DNA of 64,000 bases from JBGSYJ01 sp041748075 (GTDB taxonomy: Bacteria; Acidobacteriota; Thermoanaerobaculia; Gp7-AA8): NCBI GenBank assembly GCA_041748075.1, contig JBGTDX010000118.1:67802-131801 (forward strand), written 5' to 3'. Positions 40,103 to 49,401 of this stretch are shown one piece after another. Position 1 is the first letter of the stretch, and each line of letters opens with the position of its first letter. Made by a program: the position numbers and the translations under genes. Below the pieces are notes generated by a model. The model was given only the letters and a program-made list of their open reading frames with translations, had not been told where the DNA came from and did no database searches.

Positions 40103-41439
40103 GACTTTCGGAAGAACTCTTCCATGAAGCGAGTCGAATAGACGCCGCTCTGGAACCGCGGATCATCGAGAATCGCGCGATGGAGCGGAATGGAGGTCTT
40201 GATGCCTTCAATGGTGAACAGATCGAGAGCGCGTCTGCCCCTGGCGATTGCCTCCTCCCTGTCGGCTCCCTGCGTGATCAGCTTTGCGATCAGGGAGTCG
40301 TAGTGCGGCGGAACCACGTAGTCGCGGTAGGCGGCGGAGTCGACACGCACTCCGGGCCCGCCGGGAGGATGAAAGGTGGTGATGCGGCCCGGATGAGGTG
40401 CGAAAGTCACTGGATCCTCGGCATTGATCCTGAACTCGATCGCGTGGCCCCGCAGCGGAATCGGGCCCTCGGGGAACGACAGGGGCAGGCCTGCGGCGAC
40501 ACGGATCTGTTCTTTGACCAGGTCGTAGCCGGTCACCTGCTCGGTCACCGGATGCTCGACCTGGATGCGCGTGTTCATTTCCATGAAGTAGAAATCACGG
40601 CCATCGAGCAGAAACTCGATCGTGCCCGCGTTGTCGTAGTTCACGGCCTTTGCGACCTTGACTGCGGCGGCACCCATAGCCTCGCGCAGTTCGTCGTCCA
40701 GAGCCGGCGAGGGAGATTCTTCGATGAGTTTCTGATGCCGGCGCTGCACCGAGCATTCGCGCTCGCCGAGGTGCATCACCCGCCCATGCTTGTCTCCAAA
40801 GACCTGGAACTCGACGTGCCGTGGCTGCTCGAGATACTTCTCGAGGTAGACGTCGGCGACACCGAAGGCGCGCTCGGCTTCGCTTCTTGCGGTCTGCCAG
40901 GCGCTCTCGAGTTCTTTGTCGTCCCAGCAGATCCGCATCCCGCGGCCTCCGCCCCCGGCGGATGCTTTGAGAATGATGGGGTAGCCGATGTCCGCCGCCA
41001 CTGCCGAAGCTTGTGCAATTGAGTCAACGGGGCCGTCGCTGCCGGGAACGATCGGAACTCCAGAAGCCTTCACCGTTTCGCGCGCCTTTGATTTGTCCCC
41101 CATCAGCCGGATCGTTTCCGACGCGGGACCGATGAACGCGAGCCGGCACTCGTGCAGAACATCGGCGAAGTGATCGTTCTCAGCGAGAAAACCGTAGCCG
41201 GGGTGAATCGCATCGGCTCCCGTGATCTCGGCCGCGGCGATAATGCTCGAGATGCTGAGGTAGCTCTGGCGGGATGTGGGAGGGCCTATGCAGACATCAT
41301 CGTCGGCGTAGCGGACATGAAGAGCATCCCTGTCGGCCTCCGAGTGCACGGCGACCGTCTTGATGCCGAGCTCCTTGCAGGCCAGAATGATGCGGAGCGC
41401 GATCTCGCCTCGATTGGCGATCAGAATCTTTTTGAACAT
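40099..41439 (-). CDS. accC: Biotin carboxylase subunit of acetyl-CoA carboxylase
   Basis: Carboxylates the biotin of AccB in the first step of fatty acid synthesis. 446 residues. ATP-grasp fold: FKKILIANRGEIALRIILAC, HPGYGFLAENDHFA, LKASAGGGGRGMRICWDDK (Gly-rich loop), GERECSVQRRHQKLIEESPS, FYFMEMNTRIQVEHPVTEQV, and C-terminal GHAIEFRINAEDP. 156 bases separate it from accB; this gap contains a fragment of the family G repeat (AGCTCAGGATGACAC, ~41545-41559). Confidence 0.96.
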   Translation of the reverse strand: MFKKILIANRGEIALRIILACKELGIKTVAVHSEADRDALHVRYADDDVCIGPPTSRQSYLSISSIIAAAEITGADAIHPGYGFLAENDHFADVLHECRLAFIGPASETIRLMGDKSKARETVKASGVPIVPGSDGPVDSIAQASAVAADIGYPIILKASAGGGGRGMRICWDDKELESAWQTARSEAERAFGVADVYLEKYLEQPRHVEFQVFGDKHGRVMHLGERECSVQRRHQKLIEESPSPALDDELREAMGAAAVKVAKAVNYDNAGTIEFLLDGRDFYFMEMNTRIQVEHPVTEQVTGYDLVKEQIRVAAGLPLSFPEGPIPLRGHAIEFRINAEDPVTFAPHPGRITTFHPPGGPGVRVDSAAYRDYVVPPHYDSLIAKLITQGADREEAIARGRRALDLFTIEGIKTSIPLHRAILDDPRFQSGVYSTRFMEEFFRKS

Positions 41440-41595
41440 AGTTTGCTTGCGGCGCGGCGTTCGAGAATCCCTGACGACAGCCGCTGTGTCGTTCAGGGCG
41501 AAGCGGGCGAAGTATCAACCTGTCATTGGTCGCGTCATTTCTAAGCTCAGGATGACACACAATTGCAGGCAACTCACAACCCGCGCACTCTGAGC

Positions 41596-42072
41596 TTACG
41601 GCTGAATCGCGAAGAGCTTTTCTCCGTACTCCACGGGCTGGCCGTTCTGCGGATAGATCTTCGCGACCACGCCTGCACGGTCGGATTCGATTTCATTCAT
41701 CAGCTTCATCGCTTCGACGATACAGAGAACGCTTCCCTTTTCCACGCGATCGCCCGGACTGATGAAGGGATCCGATTCCGGATTCGGTGTGCGATAGAAA
41801 GTGCCAACGATCGGGGATGTGATGATGTGCCACGAAGGATCCACCGGTTCCTCACCGGTCTCAGGAGCCGGGGCCTGTGGAGCACGCTCCTGCTGGATCG
41901 TCGACGTGGAGTACGCCTGCGCCGGGCCTGGGGGCTGTGCCGCCAGAACCGCCATCGACGGGCTCTTTTTTCCCTTGATGCGGATCCGCATACCAGCGCG
42001 CTCGACCTCGAGAGAGGAGATGCCGCTGGACGAGACCTTATCGATCAACTCGAGAATTTCTTTAAGCGTCAA
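41596..42072 (-). CDS. accB: Biotin carboxyl carrier protein of acetyl-CoA carboxylase
   Basis: 158 residues. N-terminal helix domain (KEILELIDKVSSSGISSLEV), a Pro/Ala/Gln-rich linker, then the biotinyl domain with the target Lys in LCIVEAMKLMNEIESD and GQPVEYGEKLFAIQP. Length and arrangement are canonical. Directly downstream of the roadblock gene (18 bases) and upstream of accC. Confidence 0.95.
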   Translation of the reverse strand: MTLKEILELIDKVSSSGISSLEVERAGMRIRIKGKKSPSMAVLAAQPPGPAQAYSTSTIQQERAPQAPAPETGEEPVDPSWHIITSPIVGTFYRTPNPESDPFISPGDRVEKGSVLCIVEAMKLMNEIESDRAGVVAKIYPQNGQPVEYGEKLFAIQP

Positions 42073-42090
42073 CGACCATCACCTTTCACC

Positions 42091-42444
42091 TCAGGCAAGT
42101 TCGGCGCCGAGGGCCTGTTTTGCTTTGGACAGCTCGAACCGGGCTCGACCGTAGTTTCCGCCCGGAGTCAGAACCATCAGGATAAAGTAATCGGGGCTGA
42201 CTGCGGAAAGAAACGTCGTGTATTTCTCGGTCACCAGGGCGAACTGGGTGACTTCACCCGTGTCGAGCTCGGTGCTGGACAGGCGGATCGTCCGGATGAA
42301 CGCGCCGAACTCGGCACTCATCGAATCGACGGGAATCTCTCCGTCCGAGAGGGTGTGCACGGGGATTCCATCGACTCCGACCAGACTGACTGCGCGGGTT
42401 CCTTCGACCCGGGCCCGCAGTCCGGCGAGCACTGCTTCAATCAT
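42091..42444 (-). CDS. Roadblock/LC7 domain protein
   Basis: 117 residues with the roadblock alpha/beta fold: VLAGLRARVEGTRAVSLVGV, DGIPVHTLSDGEIPVDSM, SAEFGAFIRTIRLSSTELDT, EVTQFALVTEKYTTFLSAVS, FILMVLTPGGNYGRARFELS. Such proteins (MglB type) act with small Ras-like GTPases in polarity and pilus motility, or scaffold other complexes. No MglA GTPase is in the window. It overlaps the TPR gene by eight bases and leads into accB. Confidence 0.82.
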   Translation of the reverse strand: MIEAVLAGLRARVEGTRAVSLVGVDGIPVHTLSDGEIPVDSMSAEFGAFIRTIRLSSTELDTGEVTQFALVTEKYTTFLSAVSPDYFILMVLTPGGNYGRARFELSKAKQALGAELA

Positions 42445-43279
42445 TCCGCCTCTGGTTGCGCTGGATCAAAGTAAGCCACCGGTGAAGTTTCTCGATGGTC
42501 TTCTGCCTCTGCTCGTCGTGGTCCGGCACGATCGAGAGCGCCGGCCCCGCCTCGACAGGATTCGACGCTTCTTCCCCTCTCCCCGCGGGAGAGGGGTCAG
42601 GGGTTAGGGAACCTTGTTGAGGTGAACGTTCCGTTAGACCTTCGACTTCCCCGATGGCCTCGAGCTCCTCCGGATCCCACGTCACTTCGCCCTGACGACC
42701 CTCGGACTCGATTTGAGTTGCTGACTCACTCTCGGGACCGTTGAACGGATCAAAGACGGGAGCCATCACCCCTGACCCCTCTCCCGCGGGGAGAGGGGAA
42801 AAGGCAACATCCCGGAACTCCGGAATCTCCTCGGTGACCTGAATCGGGCGGGAGTACTTTTCCGGATTGAGCTGTCGCTCGAGGGTTTCGATGCTCGCCT
42901 GGACTTCCAGATCGGACGGGATGAATGCATGGACGAGCTTGAACTTCTTAATGGCTTCCACCTTCTCGCCGAGCGCGAGATACGATTCGGCCGCCAGCCG
43001 GGCAGCCACGACATTCTCCGGATCGATCTGGAGTGCGCGCGAGAGTGCTTCGACCGCCTCGCCATGGCGCTCCTGCTGGGAGAGCAGTCTGCCGAGACTC
43101 ACCCAGGCGGACAGATAGGCGGGATGCCGTTCGATTCCCTCCCGCAGTACCCGCTCGGCCTCCTCGACCTGTCCCGCCTTCCGCAGCTCCTCCGCCAGGG
43201 GAAAGAACATCCTGGATCCGGGATCGGACGCGAGCCGAGCCTTCAGCTCGTCGATCTTCGGGCTTTCAGGACCAGTCAT
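42437..43279 (-). CDS. TPR protein with two in-frame REP insertions
   Basis: 280 residues. TPR-like helices in the first ~140 residues (LAEELRKAGQVEEAERVLRE, YLSAWVSLGRLLSQQERHGE, ALSRALQIDPENVVAARLAA). The second half is acidic and low complexity and includes two segments encoded by palindromic repeats: FSPLPAGEGSGVM (42764-42801) and LTPDPSPAGRGEE (42572-42606). The tail (KTIEKLHRWLTLIQRNQRR) is helical. The pair with the roadblock protein is common in delta-proteobacterial/acidobacterial genomes, but its role is unknown. Confidence 0.78.
   Translation of the reverse strand: MTGPESPKIDELKARLASDPGSRMFFPLAEELRKAGQVEEAERVLREGIERHPAYLSAWVSLGRLLSQQERHGEAVEALSRALQIDPENVVAARLAAESYLALGEKVEAIKKFKLVHAFIPSDLEVQASIETLERQLNPEKYSRPIQVTEEIPEFRDVAFSPLPAGEGSGVMAPVFDPFNGPESESATQIESEGRQGEVTWDPEELEAIGEVEGLTERSPQQGSLTPDPSPAGRGEEASNPVEAGPALSIVPDHDEQRQKTIEKLHRWLTLIQRNQRRND
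42572..42606. repeat. Palindromic repeat inside the TPR gene, copy 1
   Basis: TTCCCCTCTCCCCGCGGGAG then AGGGGTCAGGGGTTA. The core CCCTCTCC/CCGCGGGAGAGGG is self-complementary. It is in frame in the minus-strand coding sequence. Copy 2 at 42764-42801 is the same element in the opposite orientation. Confidence 0.85.
42764..42801. repeat. Palindromic repeat inside the TPR gene, copy 2 (inverted)
   Basis: CATCACCCCTGACCCCTCTC then CCGCGGGGAGAGGGGAAAA; over ~32 bases it is the reverse complement of copy 1. In frame, encoding FSPLPAGEGSGVM. The translated signature PLPAGEG / LTPDPSPAGRGE is well known from this type of repeat spilling into coding regions. Confidence 0.85.
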
Positions 43280-43456
43280 CAGCGGATTTCCCGCCGGTCA
43301 GGCCGGCTGACGATTGTCGAGCTCATGTTCTCTCCGCAGGGAAGCGCATTTTCTTAGACACGACCGGGTCGAATCGCGCAACCCATGACGTCCTCGATTA
43401 CGGCAGATGACCGCCCTGGCGGGCGGTCATCGGATATTGCGTGTGGTTCAGATTCA

Positions 43457-45463
43457 TCAATTTCCTGGCGGCGGAGCGGCTGTCGCCGTTCCGGTGAGCG
43501 GCACTGTAATGTTGCCTCCGTTGGTAACAATCGAAACAGACCCCTGGAAGCTTCCCGCTGCGGCCGGCGTGAACGTCACATTGAACTCCGCCGAGCCGCA
43601 GGGCGCGAGGGATGTGCTCGAAGGCACCGAGTTCGAGAACGGCGGATTCGGCGTCGCCGGTCCCACACTCGTGACCGTCAGCGTACCGCCACCGGTGTTC
43701 ACCAGCGTGACCGTCCGCGAGGAGGAGGTACCGACGACAGCGGTGAATGTCAGTGAACTCGGATCGACGAACAGCTCCGGCGTCGGCGCCGGATTGATCG
43801 TGAGCGCTCTGGCCAGAGAGTCGTCACACTTGGTCACGAAGTCCTCGAATGCAACATCGTAGAAAGTTGTGGCAGGACGGCTGCCGCCCGCCGGGCAATC
43901 CACTTCATCGAGGTCGAGCGTGGCAGGAACCACGAATGTATAAACAGCGGTCTGCGTGGCCCGGTCGTATGAAATTCTCGTCGATGGCACGGTCACGCCG
44001 GCGCCCGTCTCTCCGCTTCCTCGGATGCGGAAGCGACCGTTGCCGCTGGTCCCGCTCACGGTCGCCGTCACTTGCTGCCCGGGCGTCACGACCGAGGGAG
44101 AAACGCTGAGAAGCTGAAGCCTCGGAACGATGAATGTGAAGATTCCCTCGAACTCTGCGCTCGCTCCATCTTCGATATTCGTCACCGAGATCGGTCCGTC
44201 AGGATTGGTATCGCAGTTTTCAATAATCGGCGCATTCGTTTCGGCGATGATCTGCGTACCTGACACGGAAATCACGTTCGCACCCACGCCACCGATGGTC
44301 ACCGCCACCGGCTCATCGAATCCCCAGCCGTCGATCCGCACTCTGGTGCCGCCAAGCGCGCTACCCGTTGTCGGTCCGACCGCCGTGATCTGCATTCCCG
44401 GTCCATAACGGTACGCCAGAGGGCGAACCGCATCGGTGCCGGATGCCTGGTTCAGTACGCGCAGGGTCACCTGCTGGTCCCTGAGTGCCGCGCCCAGACC
44501 CAGCGCGGGAGGAGTCAGAGCGATGATTCTGTCGAACGTGACCTGGAGGATCTCGAGCTCCACCTGATTGATCAGAGAACCGCCGGCACTGCCACCCGTG
44601 CCGAAGAATGCCCGCACGGGTGCCTGGAAGCCTTCACCGAAAATCGTAATGCGGGTGTTCCCCTCGTTCGGTCCCGATGAAGGCGCGACGTCGCGGATGA
44701 CCGGGGTGAGGATTGGCACCTCGTACCGGAACGGTTCGGGCGAGGTAGCCCGCTGCTCGGCCGGCGTCTCCGATTCGCTGATGACGAGAATCGTCACTTC
44801 ACGGAACTGCTCTGTCGGCCCCAGGGCGATCTGCGGGACGAGCACGCGGATCTCGGTCGGGGTGGACGAAAGGATGACCGCGGGGATGTCGCCGAAGAAT
44901 ACACGCAGGGGCGGCTGGAAGTTCGTGCCGCGGATAGTGACCGTCTGGCCACCCTGAGGCGTAGCCGAACCGGGAGTCACGGAGGTGATGGTGGTGATGA
45001 CCGGCGGCGGAACTGGTGGAATGACCGGCTCGGCGAGCCACTGGATCGTCGTGGTCTGGGATACGTTATTCACCCGTGCGGTTACCGTAGCGGTTCCTGG
45101 CACAGCCGAGGTGAGCGTTGCGGTCGCAACGCCATTGGTCGTCGTGCGGATGGTCGTTGCCGTGGCCGTGTCGAGAAACGTACCGAGGTTCGTGGAGAAC
45201 TCGACGGCGGTCCCGTTCGGAACCGCGGTGCCGCCCTGGGAGACCGTGGCAGTGATCGTGGAAGTCGACCGGATGACAGGCGTGGGGTTCGACACCGCGA
45301 GGACAATCGAGGCGCCCGTCGGCGGCGGAGTTCCGCTGCCGCCACCTCCCCCTGGAGGAGCAGTTGGAGGAGGCGCGGTTGGCGATTCGCCGCTGCAGCC
45401 GCCCAATAGAGCCATCATCGCAACCAGAGCGATTCCGACTACTCGATGATTCATCGTTCTCAT
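43457..45463 (-). CDS. Lipoprotein with IPT/TIG and Ig-like domains
   Basis: 668 residues. Lipobox LLGGC after VGIALVAMMA; start ATG at 45463 with GGGGGA upstream. After a Pro/Gly linker comes an Ig-like (Big_1-type) domain (~50-140; VLAVSNPTPVIRSTSTITAT, VEFSTNLGTFLDTATAT), three IPT/TIG domains (ITSVTPGSATPQGGQTVTIR; VIRDVAPSSGPNEGNTRITI; ITAVGPTTGSALGGTRVRID) and a C-terminal ASPM/HYDIN-like domain (LFVDPSSLTFTAVVGTSSSR, SLAPCGSAEFNVTFTPAAAG). A cell-surface protein; follows the pilus operon on the same strand and may be displayed or exported with it (inference). Confidence 0.82.
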   Translation of the reverse strand: MRTMNHRVVGIALVAMMALLGGCSGESPTAPPPTAPPGGGGGSGTPPPTGASIVLAVSNPTPVIRSTSTITATVSQGGTAVPNGTAVEFSTNLGTFLDTATATTIRTTTNGVATATLTSAVPGTATVTARVNNVSQTTTIQWLAEPVIPPVPPPVITTITSVTPGSATPQGGQTVTIRGTNFQPPLRVFFGDIPAVILSSTPTEIRVLVPQIALGPTEQFREVTILVISESETPAEQRATSPEPFRYEVPILTPVIRDVAPSSGPNEGNTRITIFGEGFQAPVRAFFGTGGSAGGSLINQVELEILQVTFDRIIALTPPALGLGAALRDQQVTLRVLNQASGTDAVRPLAYRYGPGMQITAVGPTTGSALGGTRVRIDGWGFDEPVAVTIGGVGANVISVSGTQIIAETNAPIIENCDTNPDGPISVTNIEDGASAEFEGIFTFIVPRLQLLSVSPSVVTPGQQVTATVSGTSGNGRFRIRGSGETGAGVTVPSTRISYDRATQTAVYTFVVPATLDLDEVDCPAGGSRPATTFYDVAFEDFVTKCDDSLARALTINPAPTPELFVDPSSLTFTAVVGTSSSRTVTLVNTGGGTLTVTSVGPATPNPPFSNSVPSSTSLAPCGSAEFNVTFTPAAAGSFQGSVSIVTNGGNITVPLTGTATAAPPPGN

Positions 45464-45536
45464 GTGCATCCCCCACCGACTCACGTTCCCGAACCTCACC
45501 ATGTGCTCTTCCGAAAAATCCCGCTATTCAATCGAC

Positions 45537-46088
45537 TCAAGTGCAGCCCGCGCAGAAAATGAAGGGCGCCAGCGCGCGCGCCGAAACCCTCTCTCCGCTG
45601 ATGGTTTCGCCGAAAATATCGATGATCACGTCCATCTTCACGAAGCGATTCCCCGTTTCGGGATCGCGCCCGCCGTTCTGAGGCAGAAGCGCCGCGTAAG
45701 GCGCCTGCGTGAGCGACCCGATGTCGAACACGGTGAACGTGTTGAACGTGGTCGGAGCCCCGCCTACCGGCACGGTTCCCGAGATCGAACGGACAAACGT
45801 CGCCGGAACCAGCGTCCCTCCGTCGGTACGTCGGTAGCTGACCTGATAACGAATCAACTGCACGTCCAGAAACCGCGGATCAGAGTCCACACGCTTGGCG
45901 ATCGCCCGCAGCAGAATGGTACCCAGCTGCGTGGTGGGAAGATTCAGGACATCGATCGTATCGATGTCCTGTTCGATGGTCGCAAGCAACTCGACCGGCG
46001 CCGTTTCCCTGTTGATCTCGCTGCATCCGGCAAGCGAGCCGGCCAGCAGCGCGATGACGATCACAGCCGCGACTGATTTCGTTCTCAT
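45537..46088 (-). CDS. Small lipoprotein downstream of pilQ
   Basis: 183 residues, lipobox SLAGC after AAVIVIALLAG. The ATG at 46088 has AAGGAA five bases upstream. The rest is a predicted beta-rich domain (IRYQVSYRRTDGGTLVPATF, FVKMDVIIDIFGETISGERV) ending with a Cys pair (FCAGCT). Unrecognised family. It starts 56 bases after the pilQ stop and is followed by the TIG lipoprotein gene, so it is probably the sixth gene of the pil operon and may be a pilus or secretin accessory. Confidence 0.65.
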   Translation of the reverse strand: MRTKSVAAVIVIALLAGSLAGCSEINRETAPVELLATIEQDIDTIDVLNLPTTQLGTILLRAIAKRVDSDPRFLDVQLIRYQVSYRRTDGGTLVPATFVRSISGTVPVGGAPTTFNTFTVFDIGSLTQAPYAALLPQNGGRDPETGNRFVKMDVIIDIFGETISGERVSARALAPFIFCAGCT

Positions 46089-46144
46089 AATGTTTCCTTC
46101 ACCCCTGATGCTGTTTCCCCTGTTCATGCGAAGGTCTCCGTCAC

Positions 46145-48787
46145 CTACGTACCGCGGACGATGCGGGGTGTGATGAAAATCAACAGCTCGTCGTGGCGCC
46201 GCCCAATTTCTCTGTTTTTGAAAAGATGTCCCAGGACAGGAATCTGATGAATGATCGGGACACGGTTTTCGGAGTCGTTATCCGTCGACTGATAGATGCC
46301 GCCGATGACGGCTGTTCCGCCGTCGCGGACCATCAGCCGCGTCTGAGCTCTCCGGGTGATGAGCGGCACATTCTCGCCGCCCGTGATCCCGAGCGCTGTG
46401 GCCGGCTCTACCTTCTGTACCTCGATGATCATGATCACGGTGTTCTCCGCTGTGATCTGCGGCGTGACGCTCAGCCGGAGCGTCGCGTCAACGAAGGCTA
46501 CGGTCGTCGTGAAGTTCACCCGTGTCTGGAAGGGAATCTGAATACCGCTCTGAATCTCGGCCTGGGCGTTGTCCTGCGTCGCGATCCGCGGCGCGGAGAT
46601 CACGCGCGCCAGACCCTCGTTCTCCGCCGCTGCAAGCAACAGATCGAGATCAAACGTTCCGAGAACATTCGAAAGACTGATGTCGAACACCGTACGTCCG
46701 ATCGCGAGATCGAACACAGAGCCCGGTCCTCCCACGCCTGTGTTGATCCGGTTCGGCCACTGGAGTCCGGTCCCGGTTCCCAGTGCCGGGTCCAGATCCG
46801 CGTTGAATCCGAGCGAGAAGCCGAACTGCCTGGAGAACGTCTTGGTCGTCTCCACGATGCGCGCTTCGATGATCACCTGTGGCGTCGGGATGTCGACCGT
46901 ATCGACCATGTTGAGCATCAGCCGCAACGCTTCCGGGATATCGGTGATGATGATCTGATTGGTGCGCGCGTCGACGATGATCTTTCCGCGAGGCGAGGCA
47001 AGCTGCGTGAGCAGCGTAGATATCTCTCCTGCTTTCGCGTACGAAAGCCGGCGCGCCACCGAGGTGGTCGGTACGTTGAGCCGCTTCTCTTCTTCACGGC
47101 GGCGTGTCGCCGCCTGCTCGGTGGCCAGGCGGTCGACCGTACCGATCCGCATGACGTTGCCTTCGAGATCGTAGGCCAGGCCGTTCTGCTTGAGGATCAG
47201 CTCGAGCGCCTGGTCCCACGGCACATCGGTGAACTCCACGCTGACCGTCCCGGTAACCTGCGGGTCGATCGCGATGTTCAGTCCCGTGAGCTGCGCGAAG
47301 GTGCGCAGGACGTCCTTGATGTCCGCATCCTTGAGGGTCAGGCTCAGTGGCTCACCCGTGTAGACCCGCTCCTCGGTGCTGAGAGTCCGGCTCGTGCCCG
47401 GAGCGATGCCACCGCTCAGGTCGATCATCGGCCCGACTCTCGTGATGGGAGGTTCGATGAATACGTCTTCCACGGGCGACACGCGCGCGGTCGACTCCGG
47501 CAGCGTTGCCGTGGCCGTCGACCGTGGCCCTGACTGCGGCGCCGGGCTGTTCACTACGTGCGTGGTCACTGGTCGAAACTCCGGTTCCACCCGGGCCGGG
47601 GGCGGCGGAACCACGAAGGCCACGGATGGCGCCTCTTCTTCGAAAATGTTCCGCTCGTCCTGCGTTGAAGCCATCTTTACGACAGGCTCGGCCACGACCG
47701 GCTCGACCTCCGCAGGGAGCGACCGTGCAGGTGCTGGCGGCGGCGCTTCAGACGCAACCCGTGTCGGCTCGCGCACGGGAACGGGGAGAGCCGGTGGAGG
47801 CATCTCCTCGGCTTGGGCCGTCATACTCGGGGGAGCGGGGTCCGAATAGGCCTCACGGGCGACCGGCTCGCTCGACTGCGCGAGTGCCGCTGGCGGGACA
47901 GACCTCGCCCGGCCAAACGTAACGCGAAGAGATCGTCCGTCTCTGACAATGTCGTACTCGATCAATTCATCGAGGTCCACAACGATTCGAGTGATGGCTT
48001 CCGGGGTCAGCTGGAACTGCGAGACTCGGATCTGCCGAACGCTCGCGGCGGCAACCTGGAAATTTTTTTGGCGGACGTGATTCGTGACCCCCTTGAGATC
48101 GACGACCAGACGGAGAGGGTTCGCCAGACGGAAAGTCGTGTATTCCACTCGGCCGTCCGTCTCGAGCACGACCTCGCTTCCGGACGAACTTACATTCCGC
48201 AGTCTTCTGGCCGGAGGGTAATCCGATCGGAAATCACTCGAGGCCGGCGCTGCTGTCGCGACCACAGGTGTCTCACGAATGTCGGATACAGAAACGACAT
48301 CCTCCGGCGGAGGGAGCACTTCCGGAGCGTCGAAATCTTCGACGCTCGCCATGAGGGGTTCCGAGAAATCGATCACCACCCTGCCGTCGACCGTCGAGGC
48401 CGTGGCGGACATGGGCGACGTGAAACGAACCGTAACGCGAGTGAGCGGCCGGCCGAGCTCTATGGCCTCGTCCGCCGCGACGGATGCGACGTAAGACGGC
48501 AGATTCGTGGGCAGAACCAAACCGTAAGCCTTGGTCGTCCGCGGAAGGTCCAGCACGAAAACATCGGGCTGCGGACTGTACGAGGTGTACGTGGGCGCTC
48601 CCGTAGTTTGCAGGACCAGCCGCGGTGCAGGGAGTGCCTCGGCGCGGAGAGCATCGAGCGTCGCCCGCCCCCCGTTTTCCGCACTCGGAACCGCGGATCC
48701 GGCCTGCACCTCCGACGGATTTCCCGACGCGCAGGCAACTGCCAGGACCAGCACGCTTCCCATGACGAGCAGACGCAGCGTTTTCAT
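46145..48787 (-). CDS. pilQ: Type IV pilus secretin PilQ
   Basis: Outer-membrane channel for the pilus. ~880 residues. Signal/lipobox-like LLVMGSVLVLAVAC; start at 48787 (48790 is an adjacent ATG) with GGGAGG upstream. Two AMIN domains (~50-150, VFVLDLPRTTKAYGLVLPTN; ~195-290, LRLVVDLKGVTNHVRQKNFQ) that bind peptidoglycan, a Pro-rich region, an STN/N0 domain (PLSLTLKDADIKDVLRTFAQ, DPQVTGTVSVEFTDVPWDQA), N1 (LSYAKAGEISTLLTQLASPR) and the secretin core with VPLITRRAQTRLMVRDGGTA and PVLGHLFKNREIGRRHDELL. Fifth gene of pilMNOPQ; 95 bases after pilP. Confidence 0.95.
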   Translation of the reverse strand: MKTLRLLVMGSVLVLAVACASGNPSEVQAGSAVPSAENGGRATLDALRAEALPAPRLVLQTTGAPTYTSYSPQPDVFVLDLPRTTKAYGLVLPTNLPSYVASVAADEAIELGRPLTRVTVRFTSPMSATASTVDGRVVIDFSEPLMASVEDFDAPEVLPPPEDVVSVSDIRETPVVATAAPASSDFRSDYPPARRLRNVSSSGSEVVLETDGRVEYTTFRLANPLRLVVDLKGVTNHVRQKNFQVAAASVRQIRVSQFQLTPEAITRIVVDLDELIEYDIVRDGRSLRVTFGRARSVPPAALAQSSEPVAREAYSDPAPPSMTAQAEEMPPPALPVPVREPTRVASEAPPPAPARSLPAEVEPVVAEPVVKMASTQDERNIFEEEAPSVAFVVPPPPARVEPEFRPVTTHVVNSPAPQSGPRSTATATLPESTARVSPVEDVFIEPPITRVGPMIDLSGGIAPGTSRTLSTEERVYTGEPLSLTLKDADIKDVLRTFAQLTGLNIAIDPQVTGTVSVEFTDVPWDQALELILKQNGLAYDLEGNVMRIGTVDRLATEQAATRRREEEKRLNVPTTSVARRLSYAKAGEISTLLTQLASPRGKIIVDARTNQIIITDIPEALRLMLNMVDTVDIPTPQVIIEARIVETTKTFSRQFGFSLGFNADLDPALGTGTGLQWPNRINTGVGGPGSVFDLAIGRTVFDISLSNVLGTFDLDLLLAAAENEGLARVISAPRIATQDNAQAEIQSGIQIPFQTRVNFTTTVAFVDATLRLSVTPQITAENTVIMIIEVQKVEPATALGITGGENVPLITRRAQTRLMVRDGGTAVIGGIYQSTDNDSENRVPIIHQIPVLGHLFKNREIGRRHDELLIFITPRIVRGT

Positions 48788-48882
48788 CATGCCTCCCACC
48801 ATCCCATCACCATCACAACCCTCCACGTCACCCGTGGGCAGTATTCAAGCGATACTCGAGCGCCTGAGCGCACCTGTCCGGT

Positions 48883-49401
48883 TTAACGTCTGTTTGCCTC
48901 CGACTGCGGCGTGATGTCCTTGACGACCTCACGGAATCTTTCAATCCGCGTGGGGTCATTCACTTCCTGCCGGAACACGACCGAAAGCGGCGTGATCCGG
49001 ATGACTTCACCGTCAAATACCTTGTCACCAACCTTGATCAGGTATCCGTTGTTGTCCGGACCGTTGACCATCGCCACGAACCCTTCCCGCGTCCGGACAA
49101 CCCCCGTAAGATCGAGCTCTTCGATGAGAAATCCAGCGGCTCCGGGAGGCGCATTCTCGCGGCTCATCTGTGGCGCGGGACCGACGAGCGATCGGAACGG
49201 ATCCCTCCGTCCCTGCTGATCGTAGCGATAGCTGTCTGCTGCGTCCGGATCTTCGAGGATCTCCTGAAGATCCTGCTGAAGCGTCTCATCGGGCGACTGA
49301 CCCCGAGCAGGGGCGGGTGGCTGCTGCGCCACCGCGATCAGAGCGGTTGCCGCAATCAGAACCAGCACGAACAGAAGCTTCTTCTTGATCATCCCCATCA
49401 C
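48883..49401 (-). CDS. pilP: Pilus assembly lipoprotein PilP
   Basis: 172 residues. An N-terminal signal or membrane segment (LLFVLVLIAATALIAVAQ) rather than a clear lipobox, then a disordered linker, and the PilP beta domain: RDPFRSLVGPAP, FLIEELDLTGVVRTREGFVA, MVNGPDNNGYLIKVGDKVFD, GEVIRITPLSVVFRQEVND. Connects the PilNO complex to PilQ. Abuts pilO (stop and start adjacent). Confidence 0.92.
   Translation of the reverse strand: MMGMIKKKLLFVLVLIAATALIAVAQQPPAPARGQSPDETLQQDLQEILEDPDAADSYRYDQQGRRDPFRSLVGPAPQMSRENAPPGAAGFLIEELDLTGVVRTREGFVAMVNGPDNNGYLIKVGDKVFDGEVIRITPLSVVFRQEVNDPTRIERFREVVKDITPQSEANRR

Noticed and set aside
46193..47533. 446-codon plus-strand frame
   Set aside because: Shadow of pilQ; no domain recognised.
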